Below, piece after piece: positions 23,391 to 35,419 of a DNA stretch of 64,000 bases. The translations under genes and the position numbers were made by a program. Numbering within the stretch: position 1 is the stretch's first letter; each line of letters starts with the position of its first letter. The notes beneath the pieces were generated by a model. That model saw only the letters and a list, made by a program, of their open reading frames with translations, ran no database searches and was not told the DNA's origin. The stretch is from Cladochytrium replicatum (Eukaryota > Chytridiomycota > Chytridiomycetes > Cladochytriales > Cladochytriaceae), in assembly GCA_025526935.1 (NCBI GenBank), contig JAHLKD010000003.1, forward strand, positions 1 through 64,000. The letters run 5' to 3'.

Positions 23391-23876
23391 AGTCCAGTCG
23401 GCTGATTCCTCATCTGACGACCAGTGTAACCATCTCATGTCACCACTGATGGCCTTGTTTAGTTTACCGATCTCTTATTTACAGTCGATATACGAGCTAT
23501 CACAGTTGGACAAGTTGACTAGCTTCTATCACAAAGTTGTTGCCCTTCGAAATCATCGACCGAATTTTGATCACCCTCCCAAAGCAGCCTTCAGAGCAGC
23601 CCTTCATTCTCGCAGGCGTGCTGTTCAAGTCACTCTTGTCCACCTCGTTATCTCGATGGACGATGCAAAGTGCAACTGGCCGAGCTACATGTCGTACATC
23701 CAAAAGGAAGTCCGGTCCCTGTGTTGACTGCCACCGATTGTTGGAATTGCAGTGCCTGCATTAATAACTGATGCAGCTTTTTGAGGCACTTTTCCTTGTT
23801 GAACTGCCACACCACTGTGGTTCTCCCCGTTTCAGACCTTCCCAACTTCTTTTCAGATGACTCTGATCCGCATCGT

Positions 23877-24085
23877 CGCTCACTTGACCCAGCGATGTGT
23901 TCCTGCTGCACTAGACACCTTTGCCTTTGCAGATGCGCGGAAACTCTTCTTTCTCCATTTCTGACCCTCCTCCACAATGTCGCTCACTTGAGCCAGCGAT
24001 GTGGCCCTGCTGCACTGGATGCCTTCTCTGCTGCAGATGCGAGGAAACTCTTCTCCCTCACTCCCTTTTTCCTGCACCAGTTCAT
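23877..24085. repeat. Diverged 104-bp tandem duplication
   Basis: Two units start at 23,877 and 23,981 with CGCTCACTTGA and share CCAGCGATGTG, CCTGCTGCACT, GCAGATGCG and GGAAACTCTTCT in order. Many point differences show it is old. No gene is visible around it; 24,086-24,717 holds nothing recognisable. Confidence 0.8.
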
Positions 24086-25006
24086 CTCAACAGTTTTGTC
24101 TTTGTAATGTCTCAATGACTGGAGTAATGGAACACTCTATTGCAATCCAAATAAAGTATCTGCATATTGTTTGACCGCCGATTAATCAGTCCACAGTTTC
24201 AATTTGGTGCATAAGTAATAACATAGGCATGATGATTTGCAACAGTGGAGCCGGCCGCGGGGCAAGCAAGTATTGTTTTGATCGGAGAGATGATGTGGAG
24301 AGCTTTTTAAAGATACACAGGGCAAGAAAGCAAAGCAGTCCTGTCAGCTTCATGCGTATTACTGAGAGCGGGGGGACCAATTTCAAGAACAACTGATGGT
24401 GGCGTGCTGTGCAGTGAACTCGTTGAGCGAGGGTCAGTTGATAAAGGGTTCCTCACCAGCATCCTGTTCAGAATAGGACAGAACTATGGACGACCATCAG
24501 CATATACTTAGTTGGCCTTCATCTCAAATAGTATTGTTCACTCATCACAGGTCATTAATCATAGCACGAAGGGAAATGAGTTTCCGTGTTTCGGCCTGAG
24601 CAACATCCATTATAAGTTCGTACCTTTCCAACGACACTCTCAGTCGTTTCATTTCTTCATGGGCGAATTCGCTTATTTATTCGTGCCTTTTCACTGAAGA
24701 ATCAGTCTCAGCAAGAATCAGCACTTTCCTAGCGTCACTGTCGCGATTGGCGGGGCAACATCGAACATGCTGCTGCCACACCATGTTCTCCCACTCCCTG
24801 GGTTATGTCTTCTTCCCGCTCTTCCTCCTGCACATACCCCCTCGCTTGCTCTTCCTCCGCCGCTACAACCACCCGCCCTGTCTTCCTGCATCTCAATCAC
24901 CTCTTCCTCCGCTCCTGGTTCTCTTCCTCCGCTCCTTCCTCCTCCTTTTTCGAATTTCGCATGACGAGAAAGCGAAAAAAAGGAAGTTGCAGATTCTATC
25001 CATACG

Positions 25007-25378
25007 TTACAAGCGAGCGGTGACCCCCAGGAAACGGTAGAGTTTTCGGGGCCACTCAAGTTGAGCGATTCCGCCCGGATCCCGAATCAAAGAACGCGAA
25101 GCGCGCGTTTGAGAGTGGCATTTTTTCGAAAATTGGCGGGAGCGAACCGCCCAAAGAAGTCTGTGGGGCATTTTGGGGCCAGGAAGGCGCGTGAGAACTA
25201 GCCGTATGATAACCAGAGCAAAGTTGAATATAGCCCAACCGATAACATACTGTCTGTAATGTTCCAGAAACCCCTCGAAACTCGAAGAGGTTAAACGACA
25301 GTGGAGCTGATACAAGTCCGCATTTGGTTGTAAGTTGGTGTTCCAACTCACCATTAACGGAAATTGCGAGCCAGACAT
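25007..25378 (-). CDS. Possible small membrane protein (weak)
   Basis: A 123-residue frame that starts MSGSQFPLM and holds one hydrophobic stretch (YVIGWAIFNFALVIIRLVL). A GT..AG pair inside it (GTGAGT after residue 9, acceptor before ACAGTATG) would change the frame, so the true product is unclear. No family is recognised. It ends a few bases from an apparent LTR. Confidence 0.25.
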   Translation of the reverse strand: MSGSQFPLMVSWNTNLQPNADLYQLHCRLTSSSFEGFLEHYRQYVIGWAIFNFALVIIRLVLTRLPGPKMPHRLLWAVRSRQFSKKCHSQTRASRSLIRDPGGIAQLEWPRKLYRFLGVTARL

Positions 25379-25384
25379 TCCAAG

Positions 25385-25685
25385 TGTAGTGACTATAATC
25401 TATTGGATGATGAAATATCCAACTATTGGACCATGAAACAATAGGGATTTATAGAGAAGAAGAAGAGCCTTGTACATTGGCTCTCTCCTACCGATGTAGG
25501 AGCTATCTTCGGATAGTTATTCATCGGAATCATCTTTGCGGATACCGATTCCTTTTTCTCTTTACTTCTTGTACTTGATATATCCTCTGGAACTTAAGTA
25601 GCGAACCCCTTTAATACACAGAGATAAGAGAGTGTGTATGACCTCTCTAACGACACCAATCCTGAGCAATACCATCTATTTCACA
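25385..25685 (+). repeat. Candidate solo or truncated LTR
   Basis: About 300 bases begin TGTAGTGAC and end TTTCACA (TG..CA). Inside are a TTAAGTAGCGAACCCC-like promoter region and a R/U5-like run, and the next bases are TCACGTTATCAGCACC, of the type seen after copia LTRs. No coding element follows; a short coiled-coil-like frame at 25,711-25,941 might be a gag fossil. No target-site duplication was found. Confidence 0.4.
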
Positions 25686-26649
25686 TCACGTTATCAGCAC
25701 CAGGCTCAACTTGCTGCCATTCCGCTCTTTGTCACCACCGCTGTCTGTAAAAGATGATTGTGAGCTGAAACGGAGAAACACTGAGCTGGAGGACGAAATC
25801 CGGTTGCTTGAACGGGAGAGGGCAACATTCACTAGCGTTCCAGTAATGTCGTCTACTTTGGAATTGAGAATTAGGGACAAAGTTTATCCTGTACAGCAAA
25901 ATCGCGCCGCTCATTGGAGGACTCTCTCCAGAAATATCTGAAAATAACTCGGCCCCTAAACCGGCGAGAAGAAAGCGTCCGACTAGCTGTCCACTGAGTA
26001 AATTTAACGCGCTTTTGCTTGGGCCAAACTAACCGGTTCAGACAAATTAGGAGGTGCATCGTTCGCTTTCCGTAAGTCTAATGCTTTAATCCGATCAAGG
26101 ACCCCCGCTCATTTTTTGAAATCTAGAAGAAGCAGAATTCGGTAGTTGGACGACTATGCATATGGATGGGTTTGTAAAGCAACAGCTTCAGGACGGTCGA
26201 TGAATTGTGAGGTTCCCGAACGGAGACAAGAAAATGGTAAGGAAAGCAGAAAGCAGCATTGCCAAATGTTGACCTGTTCGTTTTTAACGTTTGTTTAACG
26301 ATCATTCCAGGTCAGCTTGTAGAGTTCTGGTACGCTAACCTCAACACTCTGCAGAGGCTGCACGAAGGGGTGCAGAGGCTGCACAAAGGCTAAGGTATCC
26401 CAGTAGAAGGGTCGAAATTTTTTATGCGGACGGAAAGCAGAGGGTCATAAACCACGATCCAAGGGTCGACTAACACACTATTAGTCTATATGGACTCGAT
26501 TTAATTCATATTAACTTGCGCAACACTTCTATTTCTCTTTTGTAACAGAATAAATCATCATTCTTCTCCAGCACCATTTTAAAACTTTTTACGCCAACTG
26601 TAAAAATTTTGTGTTCTACATTCCCACCGCATCCACAGCCGAAGAGACA
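25686..26649. other. Gene-poor stretch
   Basis: Apart from the possible gag fossil near 25,711-25,941 and a short tandem repeat (TGCAGAGGCTGCAC.AAGG twice, about 26,351-26,390), nothing is recognisable. The last part is the promoter region of the kinase gene. Confidence 0.45.
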
Positions 26650-28276
<1,627 letters not shown>

Positions 28277-28655
28277 TTCATCGGAGTTCCCTGAGCTGAT
28301 ACTTCCCTATGCCGTCATCTCAGGCTAAGCTTTCTGTTCCATCGGACGGATCTTCATCTCCGATTGTTGAAGAATCAAAGTGATTCATCGGAGTTCCCTG
28401 AGCTGATACTTCCCTATTTTCGAGCTAGTACTGTTTGTTGAACATCATTTGATTTTGTGCCATGTCTTTTGTTTGTGATTTTTAACCTCTCCGTAATTTT
28501 AACGAAGCAAACTGAGTCAGTCAGTAAGTGGTTGATGTTTTATTGATCAAGCAAAGGGAAACGATTTCTGCTTTCCAGAAAATCAAGCTTCAATGGGTTT
28601 GTAGACCGTAGCCTAAATTGACAAGGGAATGAGTGGGAGTCCGAGTCAGCACTAT

Positions 28656-29529
28656 TCACTGGCATACCGCCATCCATTTGTCCTCTGGATCGCTTGGGTC
28701 ACCACCAAGCTCTACTCGGAGACCGTCGAAAGGATAGTCCTTCTCGGCCTGTGAATTAAGAATGGTTTGTTTCAACTGAAATTAAATCGCCGAGCCGAAT
28801 GGACACTTACAAACCACCGGTGTTTGTAGGGGTCCCACCAGTACACCGCAAAACCAATCAAGCCGATCGTACCGAGAACATGGAACGTCGCCACCAAGTA
28901 CCTCCAAGGGTGAGGCTGCGGACCGCTGCTCATAAAGTCGACAAAGTTGGCATGGTCATACAGCACCTCTCCGTAGTTCCTCCTGCCCTGCTTATCCCAG
29001 TACGTGTGCGGATCTTTCAACTGCGTCCACTGCATCGGGACGTCGCGGGGATAATCACCGATCGGTGCGGTAGCGCGGTCGTCGAACTCAACGTACCACC
29101 ACGAAGTCGGTGAGCCGGTGGCCTGGGATGGTCCCGGGGTCTGATCGTACACAGGCATGTGCATCGGCGGGTCGACGCGGCCGAGCTCGGTCTGCGGTTT
29201 CGCGGGAGGGGTGTACATGGGGTGCTGGAGGAGGGTGTCGGATTCGACGGGTTCCGGTGCCTGGTCTTTAGGAGAGGCGCCGCGTTTTACGTCGTAGAGC
29301 TGAGCGCCGACGAAGGGGATAGGGTCCGGAGGGAGGCGGTCGATGCCTCGGTAGGGAGCATAGTCCTCCTCTTTGCTGGAGAAATTGAAGATTTAGAGAT
29401 GGGACGATCTGGATTCCGATGAGCCTACATTCTGCGAGATGCATAGGAACGGGAGAGAGCGGAGAGACCCAGCCTGCCAGGAATGCTGGCGGCCATCGTC
29501 ACCCTGGCGATGGCCGGACGAAGGAACAT
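28656..29529 (-). CDS. Complex I subunit NDUFB8 (ASHI) family
   Basis: Three exons (29529-29429, 29375-28811, 28748-28656) encode 252 residues. An Arg/Ala/Ser-rich, acid-free start (MFLRPAIARVTMAAS) fits a mitochondrial presequence. The middle holds YWDKQGRRNYGEVLYDHANF, a membrane segment (VLGTIGLIGFAVYWWDPY) and the C-terminal YPFDGLRVELGGDPSDPED, equivalent to YPYNNLYLERGGDPSKEPE of the animal protein. NDUFB8 is an accessory subunit of the membrane arm of respiratory complex I. The downstream in-frame ATG (residue 12) is an alternative start. The gene is convergent with the kinase. Confidence 0.85.
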
Positions 29530-30439
29530 TTTGGAGGACAGAAGGCGTAGAAAATAGCAATTTTTAAAAATTATAAATTGTGAATATTGATACTCTGGAT
29601 AGGAGTAGAGTAGCTCAGAAATGCTGTTGTTAGAAGGGATAGAAAAAGTGTGCCAAGTTTTGCAGCTTCAACTTCAATTGTACTGCCAAGATACAAGAGA
29701 ATTAGGAAAGCACCCATGCCAATGGGAAGATCGACAAGCATGGATTCTGGCCAGTGAGCCCTTGACGTTCAAACTCGTGCAGCAAGCTGGTTGACTGCGA
29801 AACCATCGGGACTAATGAGCTTTTTAAAGTACGTGGACCCTGGATCAAACGCTGGTCGATGCTGGATGAAGTGAATCTGATGAATATACGGGCTTCTGAG
29901 GGTTCGTGCGAGGGCGGGAACCAGCTTTGGTGTACGGGTTGGGTTTTATCCCCAGTACCATTCAACCATAAGATTGACTTCCCATTCGTTGCAGCAAAGA
30001 TTGGAATGTTAGGGATCGACCAAACCTTACCATAGACACAAGGCCTGAATTTGTTGCTCACTTTGCTCACCTATCATATCTCCCAGGTGTTGAGTGCTGC
30101 CAGCAACCCTGCCCCGATCATAAACGCGAAGACGAGCACCAACACACGTGGTTGCAGCGGCAGCGGTGCGGCGGCACGATGTGGGATCGGATACCAATGC
30201 TTCCATGTGGTTTACGTTTGGAGCTCTGCAAATCGAAGAAGTGGAACCGTAGGTATAATCGTTCAAGAAAGAAACATGTTGGAAACTAATTCTCCTATCA
30301 GAAGAAATATATGTGGGAATCGGGGCATGGTTGATCATGATCGAGTCCGGGTATTCTTCCCGGGCCACCATCGCCTGACCTTGATCGACAAGAATGCGAA
30401 ACCAACCGATTTTTTTCATACCTTGGAAGCGGTGTCGCA
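29530..30439. other. Undecided stretch before the glycosyltransferase relic
   Basis: Frames on both strands are partly open. The minus-strand ORFs at 29,702-30,070 and 30,027-30,440 show no family features. The plus strand near 30,330-30,430 (LTLIDKNAKPTDFFHTLEAV) could be the upstream part of the GT61 domain that follows. Confidence 0.3.
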
Positions 30440-32076
30440 TTATCCTGTACGGTGGCTCGAAGATTTGTCTCCTGGACTGTACAATGCTTGCTTTCTATGC
30501 ACGGAGCTGCATTGATGCACCTCCTGTTCCTCAGACCTGAAACTTATGTCGTCGAACTGTTTCCGTACGTATTTCGGAAAATCATTTTTCGAAACTTGGC
30601 GACCATAATGAAGGTTAAGTATGCTTGCTGGCAGACACCAAGGAGATCGACGCTGTGTTTAACTGGGAGTCTGTGGAGGCGAGTAGGTACACGGATGTAT
30701 CGAAAGGGTTCATCACTAGACAGGTCATAGACTGGCGCAACATGTATGCTCACGTTTGACTCATTGAAGTGGCATTATCTGACGCTAATTCGATGCAGGG
30801 GACTCGAAGAACTATCGGAGAAATAAAGATACCTACGTTGACTCAATTGAGTTCAGTCACGGCATATCTAGCCTACTCGCCGATATGAAGGATCCAGCGC
30901 AGAACAAGTTTTTGATCTACCAGCCAAGGGAGCCAGTTCAACAGGTTCTGGGGATAACGTCAGCCTGTGCGACTCTAAAAATCCTAAATTGCACCCTCGT
31001 TCTCCCGCGGGTTGGCTACCGGGACGAACTTTTGGACGACGTTGAGGAATATCCGGTAGCCGGATACATGTGGAAGCCCTTCGAGCGCTACTTTGACCCC
31101 GCAGCCGCACCATGCTACCCCTGCTCTACGATCACGTTGGACAACTTCCTTTCCCTCCGTGCCGCAAGGTCTCTCGGAACGCTCTGGTACACCACCTCGG
31201 CAATCAAACCTCACAGAAACAGTTTATTGCATATTACAAGCAGGAGTACACGGTCGTGTGGGATAAGGTGTACTACCAGCTTTCGAAGCGAGATACGTTG
31301 AGAGTCCACGGAGGCGACAACAGCGACGTGCCGCGTTAGGGTCTATGTTCTGGTACCATGAATTGGGAAGAAGCAGACGTATCCTCTGGACCACTTTTAC
31401 AACTTTATGAAGGACCCGATTCACAGGGGTATCACCTGCGGCGCTGGACGAGCACCAGCGGTATATCCGCGTTGCGGATTATCTTATGGAGACACGGATA
31501 CGGAACTGTACGCATCGATTCGTGGCGAGCATTCACTGGCGGAGGGGATTACATGAAGAAGTGTGAAGGGGTGAACAAGTATTTGGAGCAAAAGTTGGGT
31601 CGGGAAGTGCAGTGGACGGATCGCGAAGTGCAGAGGTGTTGGCAGCATCCGTCCACGATCATCAATGCCCTGACAAGCAAATATCCAACGTGAAGAAGCG
31701 TGATGTGATTTTCGTTGCCACAAACTCCAACAGGAGGCTGAATTGGCAAGAGCTTGTGCGGCTTGCGATTAGAGCCAGGTGGAAAACTGTGGTTAATCAG
31801 CAGCAGCTTGTTCCTTGGTCGGGCGGGAATAACAACATATCGACGCTGGAGATAATGCTTGACGAGAAGAGGACGGCAAGGAAGTTGGTGCCGAAGGAGT
31901 GGAGAATTGGACTGGATGAGGTGCAGAGCCAGATGGGCCCTATCTATCTTTTGATTTTGGATCAGCACCTGTTTAGGAAGGCAGACGCCTTCATGGAAAC
32001 TTGTACTCGTCTGCCTCTGGACGGATTATCGACGTCGAACATTGGGAGAACCGTCGTGGAGTATCTGTCAATCTAG
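30440..32076 (+). pseudogene. GT61-type plus O-fucosyltransferase-type fusion, several frame breaks
   Basis: The first part shows the end of a GT61 (DUF563) transferase: MHGAALMHLLFLRPETYVVE followed by YACWQ, matching the H-G-A-x-L-x-H-x-x-F-L block. Without a stop-and-start it runs into a GDP-fucose O-fucosyltransferase-like domain: KFLIYQPREPVQQVLGITSA, LKILNCTLVLP, WKPFERYFD, a broken IHWRRG/DYMKKC block (the HxRRGD..C motif), DVIFVATNSN (the vyiATDe strand) and LDQHLFRKADAFM. An intron separates the two (about 30,751-30,799). Single-base losses appear near 30,642 and 31,690 and further breaks at 31,100-31,380 and 31,545. The product would be a Golgi/ER glycosyltransferase. Confidence 0.6.
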
Positions 32077-32233
32077 AGAAAATCATGGATTTCTTTCGGC
32101 ATTTCTGGAAATGCTTTTGCCAGGATCAAAGAGATTTCCTTGCGTTTTCTGCTAAAAATTAACAAACATTCGTTCGAATTAACAAATTAACGCTACCCAG
32201 CCACCCCGTCGGATCTCTCGAACCCAACGAAAC

Positions 32234-32550
32234 ATGGCAGAAGGTCTTGTAATCAGCATTGTCTTCATTGCATTCGTCGCAGCGGGTATCGCTGGGTACA
32301 TCTTCTCGCCAAAGGGTCAAGATCAAGTGTATGTGAATGGCAGCTTTATAAAGTTGGTTCGATATTCATGGTCTTCAATAGCGTCTGGAGGACTGTAATC
32401 ATCATGACGCTGGTCTGCACATGGACGATGTAAGCTGTAATTCATTCTTTATTCGCTAATATGTAAGTTGATTGATGTAGGTGGGCCGTAACGTACTTGG
32501 CACAAGCGAACCCTCTCATCCGCCCAGAGAAGCCATTGAAGCACACATAG
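32234..32550 (+). CDS. V-type ATPase subunit e (Vma9/ATP6V0E-like)
   Basis: Three exons (32234-32328, 32382-32429, 32481-32550) encode 70 residues. Two membrane segments (LVISIVFIAFVAAGIAGYIF and TVIIMTLVCTWTMWAVTYLA) flank SPKG..., VVWRTVI, and a C-terminal NPLIRP, the same order as yeast Vma9 (APKN, AVWRST, HPLVAP). Subunit e is a small Vo-sector protein needed for assembly of the proton pump on vacuole and Golgi. It is the one clean gene in the frame-broken block 30.4-37.6 kb. Confidence 0.9.
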
Positions 32551-32669
32551 ATGACTAAGTCAAAAGAACAAGGTAGCTCGAAACATGTATATTTGAACAA
32601 CTCATAAACTGACTGTGAGGCGTAACAGCACTCTCTCTTTCTTTCGACGCTTATCGAAACGCTGTTCTT

Positions 32670-33738
32670 TTACGCCTCGTTTCCGCACTGTAGAAATTTC
32701 GCATTATTAATTGCCAAGTCGCAAATAACCATCCATACCTTCCCTCGATCTGGACAAATCCCGTTGTCGGCAATATGGCGAGCATATACTGCCAAGACTA
32801 GTTTGAACTGAGTCAGAGGGGGATCATGAGAGCATTTGTTTGTGAAGCAAGTTTTTGAAGTTCAAATATCTAAACCAAACAGAACTGTTCTTGGACTTTA
32901 CCGGATTCTCGCTTGCCTGTTGTGTACTACTCAAAGCTCTCTCGAGGACATGCAGATCCTCCGCTTTATCTTCTTGCAAGGTGGACACAAAACTGAGTCC
33001 AAAATCAATGATAACCTATTTATCCGTCTGGGGGTTGATCCGGGCAGTTGCACATCATGACGGTCCGGTGCTGGTTCGAACCATCGTGTTGGAAGTTGTG
33101 AGATCTCCATGAATTACATCCAAATTGTACATAAGAGCAACGCTCTTTCCAATCTGTTGTGATAAAGGCCCTGACCATCGTCAATTTTGGCAAGAACAAA
33201 ACGATGAGCTGGCGTTCATGGGATCCACGATCACCGCTGTAGCCTAATGTATCTCGGACAGTCCTCCCCGGAACATCCTCCATGTAGAATATTGCACCTT
33301 CCACATCCAGCAAGTACAAAGGTGTGTCGAGACTTGCTCGCTTACATCTCTGCAAACTTCTGGCTTCCTCTATGAAGTGAAACTCCGTCAGAATCAATTA
33401 GAGTACGTGATTAAATCACTTTTTCTCACTTGGATGACTCTTCAGTTTTCTGTCGACGTCGGTATCCCTTTCTGAAGCGTTCTTTCACGATCGCTGTTCC
33501 ACGCCCCGGGTAGGCAATCCTGTACACTATCTAACAATAAAATCGCTTCCTCCCTCCCCTCTACCGCACCTCCAAAGTCGCCCCCATTGTACACATGACC
33601 AGGCCTACAAACTCCAAAATTTCCGCTCGCGAATTGCAACTGCGACGGCGGCAGCTGCGAGATCACTGCAGGCACCGGTGACTTCAGCAGCGTTCCTGGA
33701 GGCATCGAATTCGCAGGATTTCTACTCTCTTCTTCCAT
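32670..33738 (-). pseudogene. BUD32: BUD32/TP53RK (KEOPS kinase)-like gene with a frame break
   Basis: Read on the minus strand. MEEESRNPANSMPPG starts exon 1; after an intron the text runs IVYRIAYPG, AIVKERFRKGYR, then, out of frame, DVDRKL, an intron, EARSLQRCKRASLDTPLYLL and IFYMEDVPGRTVRDTL. An intron leads to LSQQIGKSVALMYN, the diagnostic catalytic loop VIHGDLTTSN, VIIDFGLSF, EDKAEDLHVLERAL and FKLVLAVYA. All Bud32 landmarks are present. The break lies at about 33,452, between KGYR and DVDRKL, where the family's HP pair is also lost; the shortage fits 2 or 8 bases. Bud32 makes the t6A modification of tRNA within KEOPS. The exact C-terminus (near 32,670) is uncertain. Confidence 0.65.
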
Positions 33739-33889
33739 GGAGGAGTTTTGGTTGAAGTCGAAGGTCAGGATGCAGTCAAGTTCCTGAAGGGGCTCTGTAC
33801 GAACCACATGTCAGTCTCCCACATTTTCCCCGCGCTCGGTCCTCATACTTGAAAGACTCCACACTCATCGTTCCTACACATTTTCCAAA

Positions 33890-34740
33890 GCCCAAATCGC
33901 TTCAAATGGCTCACGAACGAGTCAACCATACCCGGGTCCACTTCGACACGAAAGAAGGATGCGGAAACTCTGTGCCCTTGTTTTTGAAGTAAATAAACGA
34001 GTCATACAGAATCCTTCCCTGTTTTCCCAGGAAAAGAGGTTCAGGTTGAATCCAAGCGATGGCACTACTGGGCTCACCTGAGCTGTCCGGAATGCAGTGT
34101 ACCCGCCTCTTTCGATCTTTTACGTGGAACTGGTTGCTGCGTCAAAGATACCTGCTGGAAGCGTTGTGGTGAAGCGATTTTGGGACGTGGGAACGAGAGA
34201 TTCCCCTTTTACCGCATCTTGGTTCGAGGATGGTCGTCAAGAACGAGGAAAAGCGTATGCATGAGAAAGATTGAGATTTATAGACTTAAAACACCGAAAT
34301 TGAATGTTTTAGTTCCTGTTCCTCCACAGTTTTCAGATGCCGGTGAAGAAACGTACTGCTCTATGGGATTCCGGAAGGAGAGCATGAAATCTTTGAGAGT
34401 ACCTCTGCTATCCAACCTTTGACTATATGAACGGCGGTTCGTATTTGTGCACGCGGATTGCTTAATTTCTTTTACCTGGCTTTGATGGGTCGATATTGAT
34501 TCATATTGAAGTTGTGCTCAATGGACAGCCAGCTGAATGAGCTGAAACAAACCGCCCAACATTCAAAAACTTCAAGTGGGAGATGTTTCTGGCGCATGGT
34601 GTCAAATACGATAACCAAAGAATGTGGGGAGCCGAGGTGTTCTTTGGGATCTTTTCAGAAACCATGATTGTGATTGTTGGTTGGGATCAAGTTGGGCCGA
34701 AAGTTGTTGAGTAGGCTGAAGTCTTATATATTGAATTTAA
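33890..34740 (+). pseudogene. Unidentified coding relic
   Basis: Coding-like stretches in changing frames: VYPPLSIFYVELVAASKIPA followed by VVVKRFWDVGTRDSPFTASW (34,090-34,240), then ILIHIEVVLNGQPAE, FKNFKWEMFLAHGVKYDN and MWGAEVFFGIFSETM (34,490-34,670). No family recognised. An in-frame TGA and several frame changes break it. Confidence 0.35.
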
Positions 34741-34882
34741 GTGGGGTAACGCAAAGCGAGCTGAAAGAGGAATGCACCTCCAGCACCGGTTTTTATGCTC
34801 GTAGATCATGGTAGAATCTAGCGATAAACGCGACTCACATGACCCGTTGCCACCCGTGGGAAAGACTCACACTAAACTCTGA

Positions 34883-35396
34883 CATGTTGCTGTCGAACTG
34901 GGAGGTGGTGGCAATTCTGAGGAAGAGGCGGAAATCGCTAAGAGAGACGTGCTGAAACACCGGGGTTGCAGAAGAAGTTCCAGGACTTGAGGACCGTTGA
35001 GTACGAGGTGGGCTTGAGCGATGACTTGTGAGAAGAAGAACTTAAACATACACAAAAAGAGGTCATTTCGTACCTGTCAAAGAGCCTGTGCGCTGAGCAG
35101 GACCCACAATCGGTCTCGCAACTGCGGGCCAAGCTTGATCGATTACATTAACAAAAGCCGAAAAGCTTTAGATCATTAATTTGAAACCACAATCACTATC
35201 GATCTACATTTGGTGCGTAAGAGTCGCACCGTCTCGAATTTCCTTAACTCATTTACCAATTTCTCCCAGATTGTTGAGGAGATCGAGTCGAGGTTGAGCG
35301 ACGGAAGCTGAGGAGGAGATGATGAAACCCGTTGATCCGAATTATGCTCCTCCTGCCGAAGAATGGCCAAATATATTATCTGCTAATCTCTTGTAA
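34883..35396 (+). pseudogene. RNA polymerase III subunit RPC9 (CRCP)-like, frame breaks and an internal TAG
   Basis: Starts MLLSNWEVVAIL (animal: ALLSNYEV), then, in shifted frames, EEEAEIAKRDVLKHR, FQDLRTVEYE, an intron, VISYLSKSLCAEQDPQSV, LTKAEKL, TAG, IINLKPQS, an intron, IVEEIESRLSDG and EAEEEMMKP. LTKAEKLQLLN and VEESEERL of human CRCP match in order. Breaks: near 34,920, 34,970, 35,148 (CATTAACA where CATTTAACA would restore LTKAEKL) and 35,307; the codon after LTKAEKL is TAG where relatives have glutamine. The family protein joins RPC8 in the Pol III stalk. The sequence as written cannot make it. Confidence 0.6.
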
Positions 35397-35419
35397 GATA
35401 CATTTTTCGATCTGTCGCC

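Noticed and set aside
24718-25059. Gly/Arg/Glu-rich minus-strand ORF and its Ser/Leu/Pro-rich complements
   Set aside because: Low-complexity CTCCTCC-type sequence opens frames on both strands; no domain, start context or splice support.
34883-35396. Reassignment of TAG to glutamine
   Set aside because: Other genes here end normally at TAG (such as V-ATPase subunit e), and the RPC9 relic has several frame changes as well.
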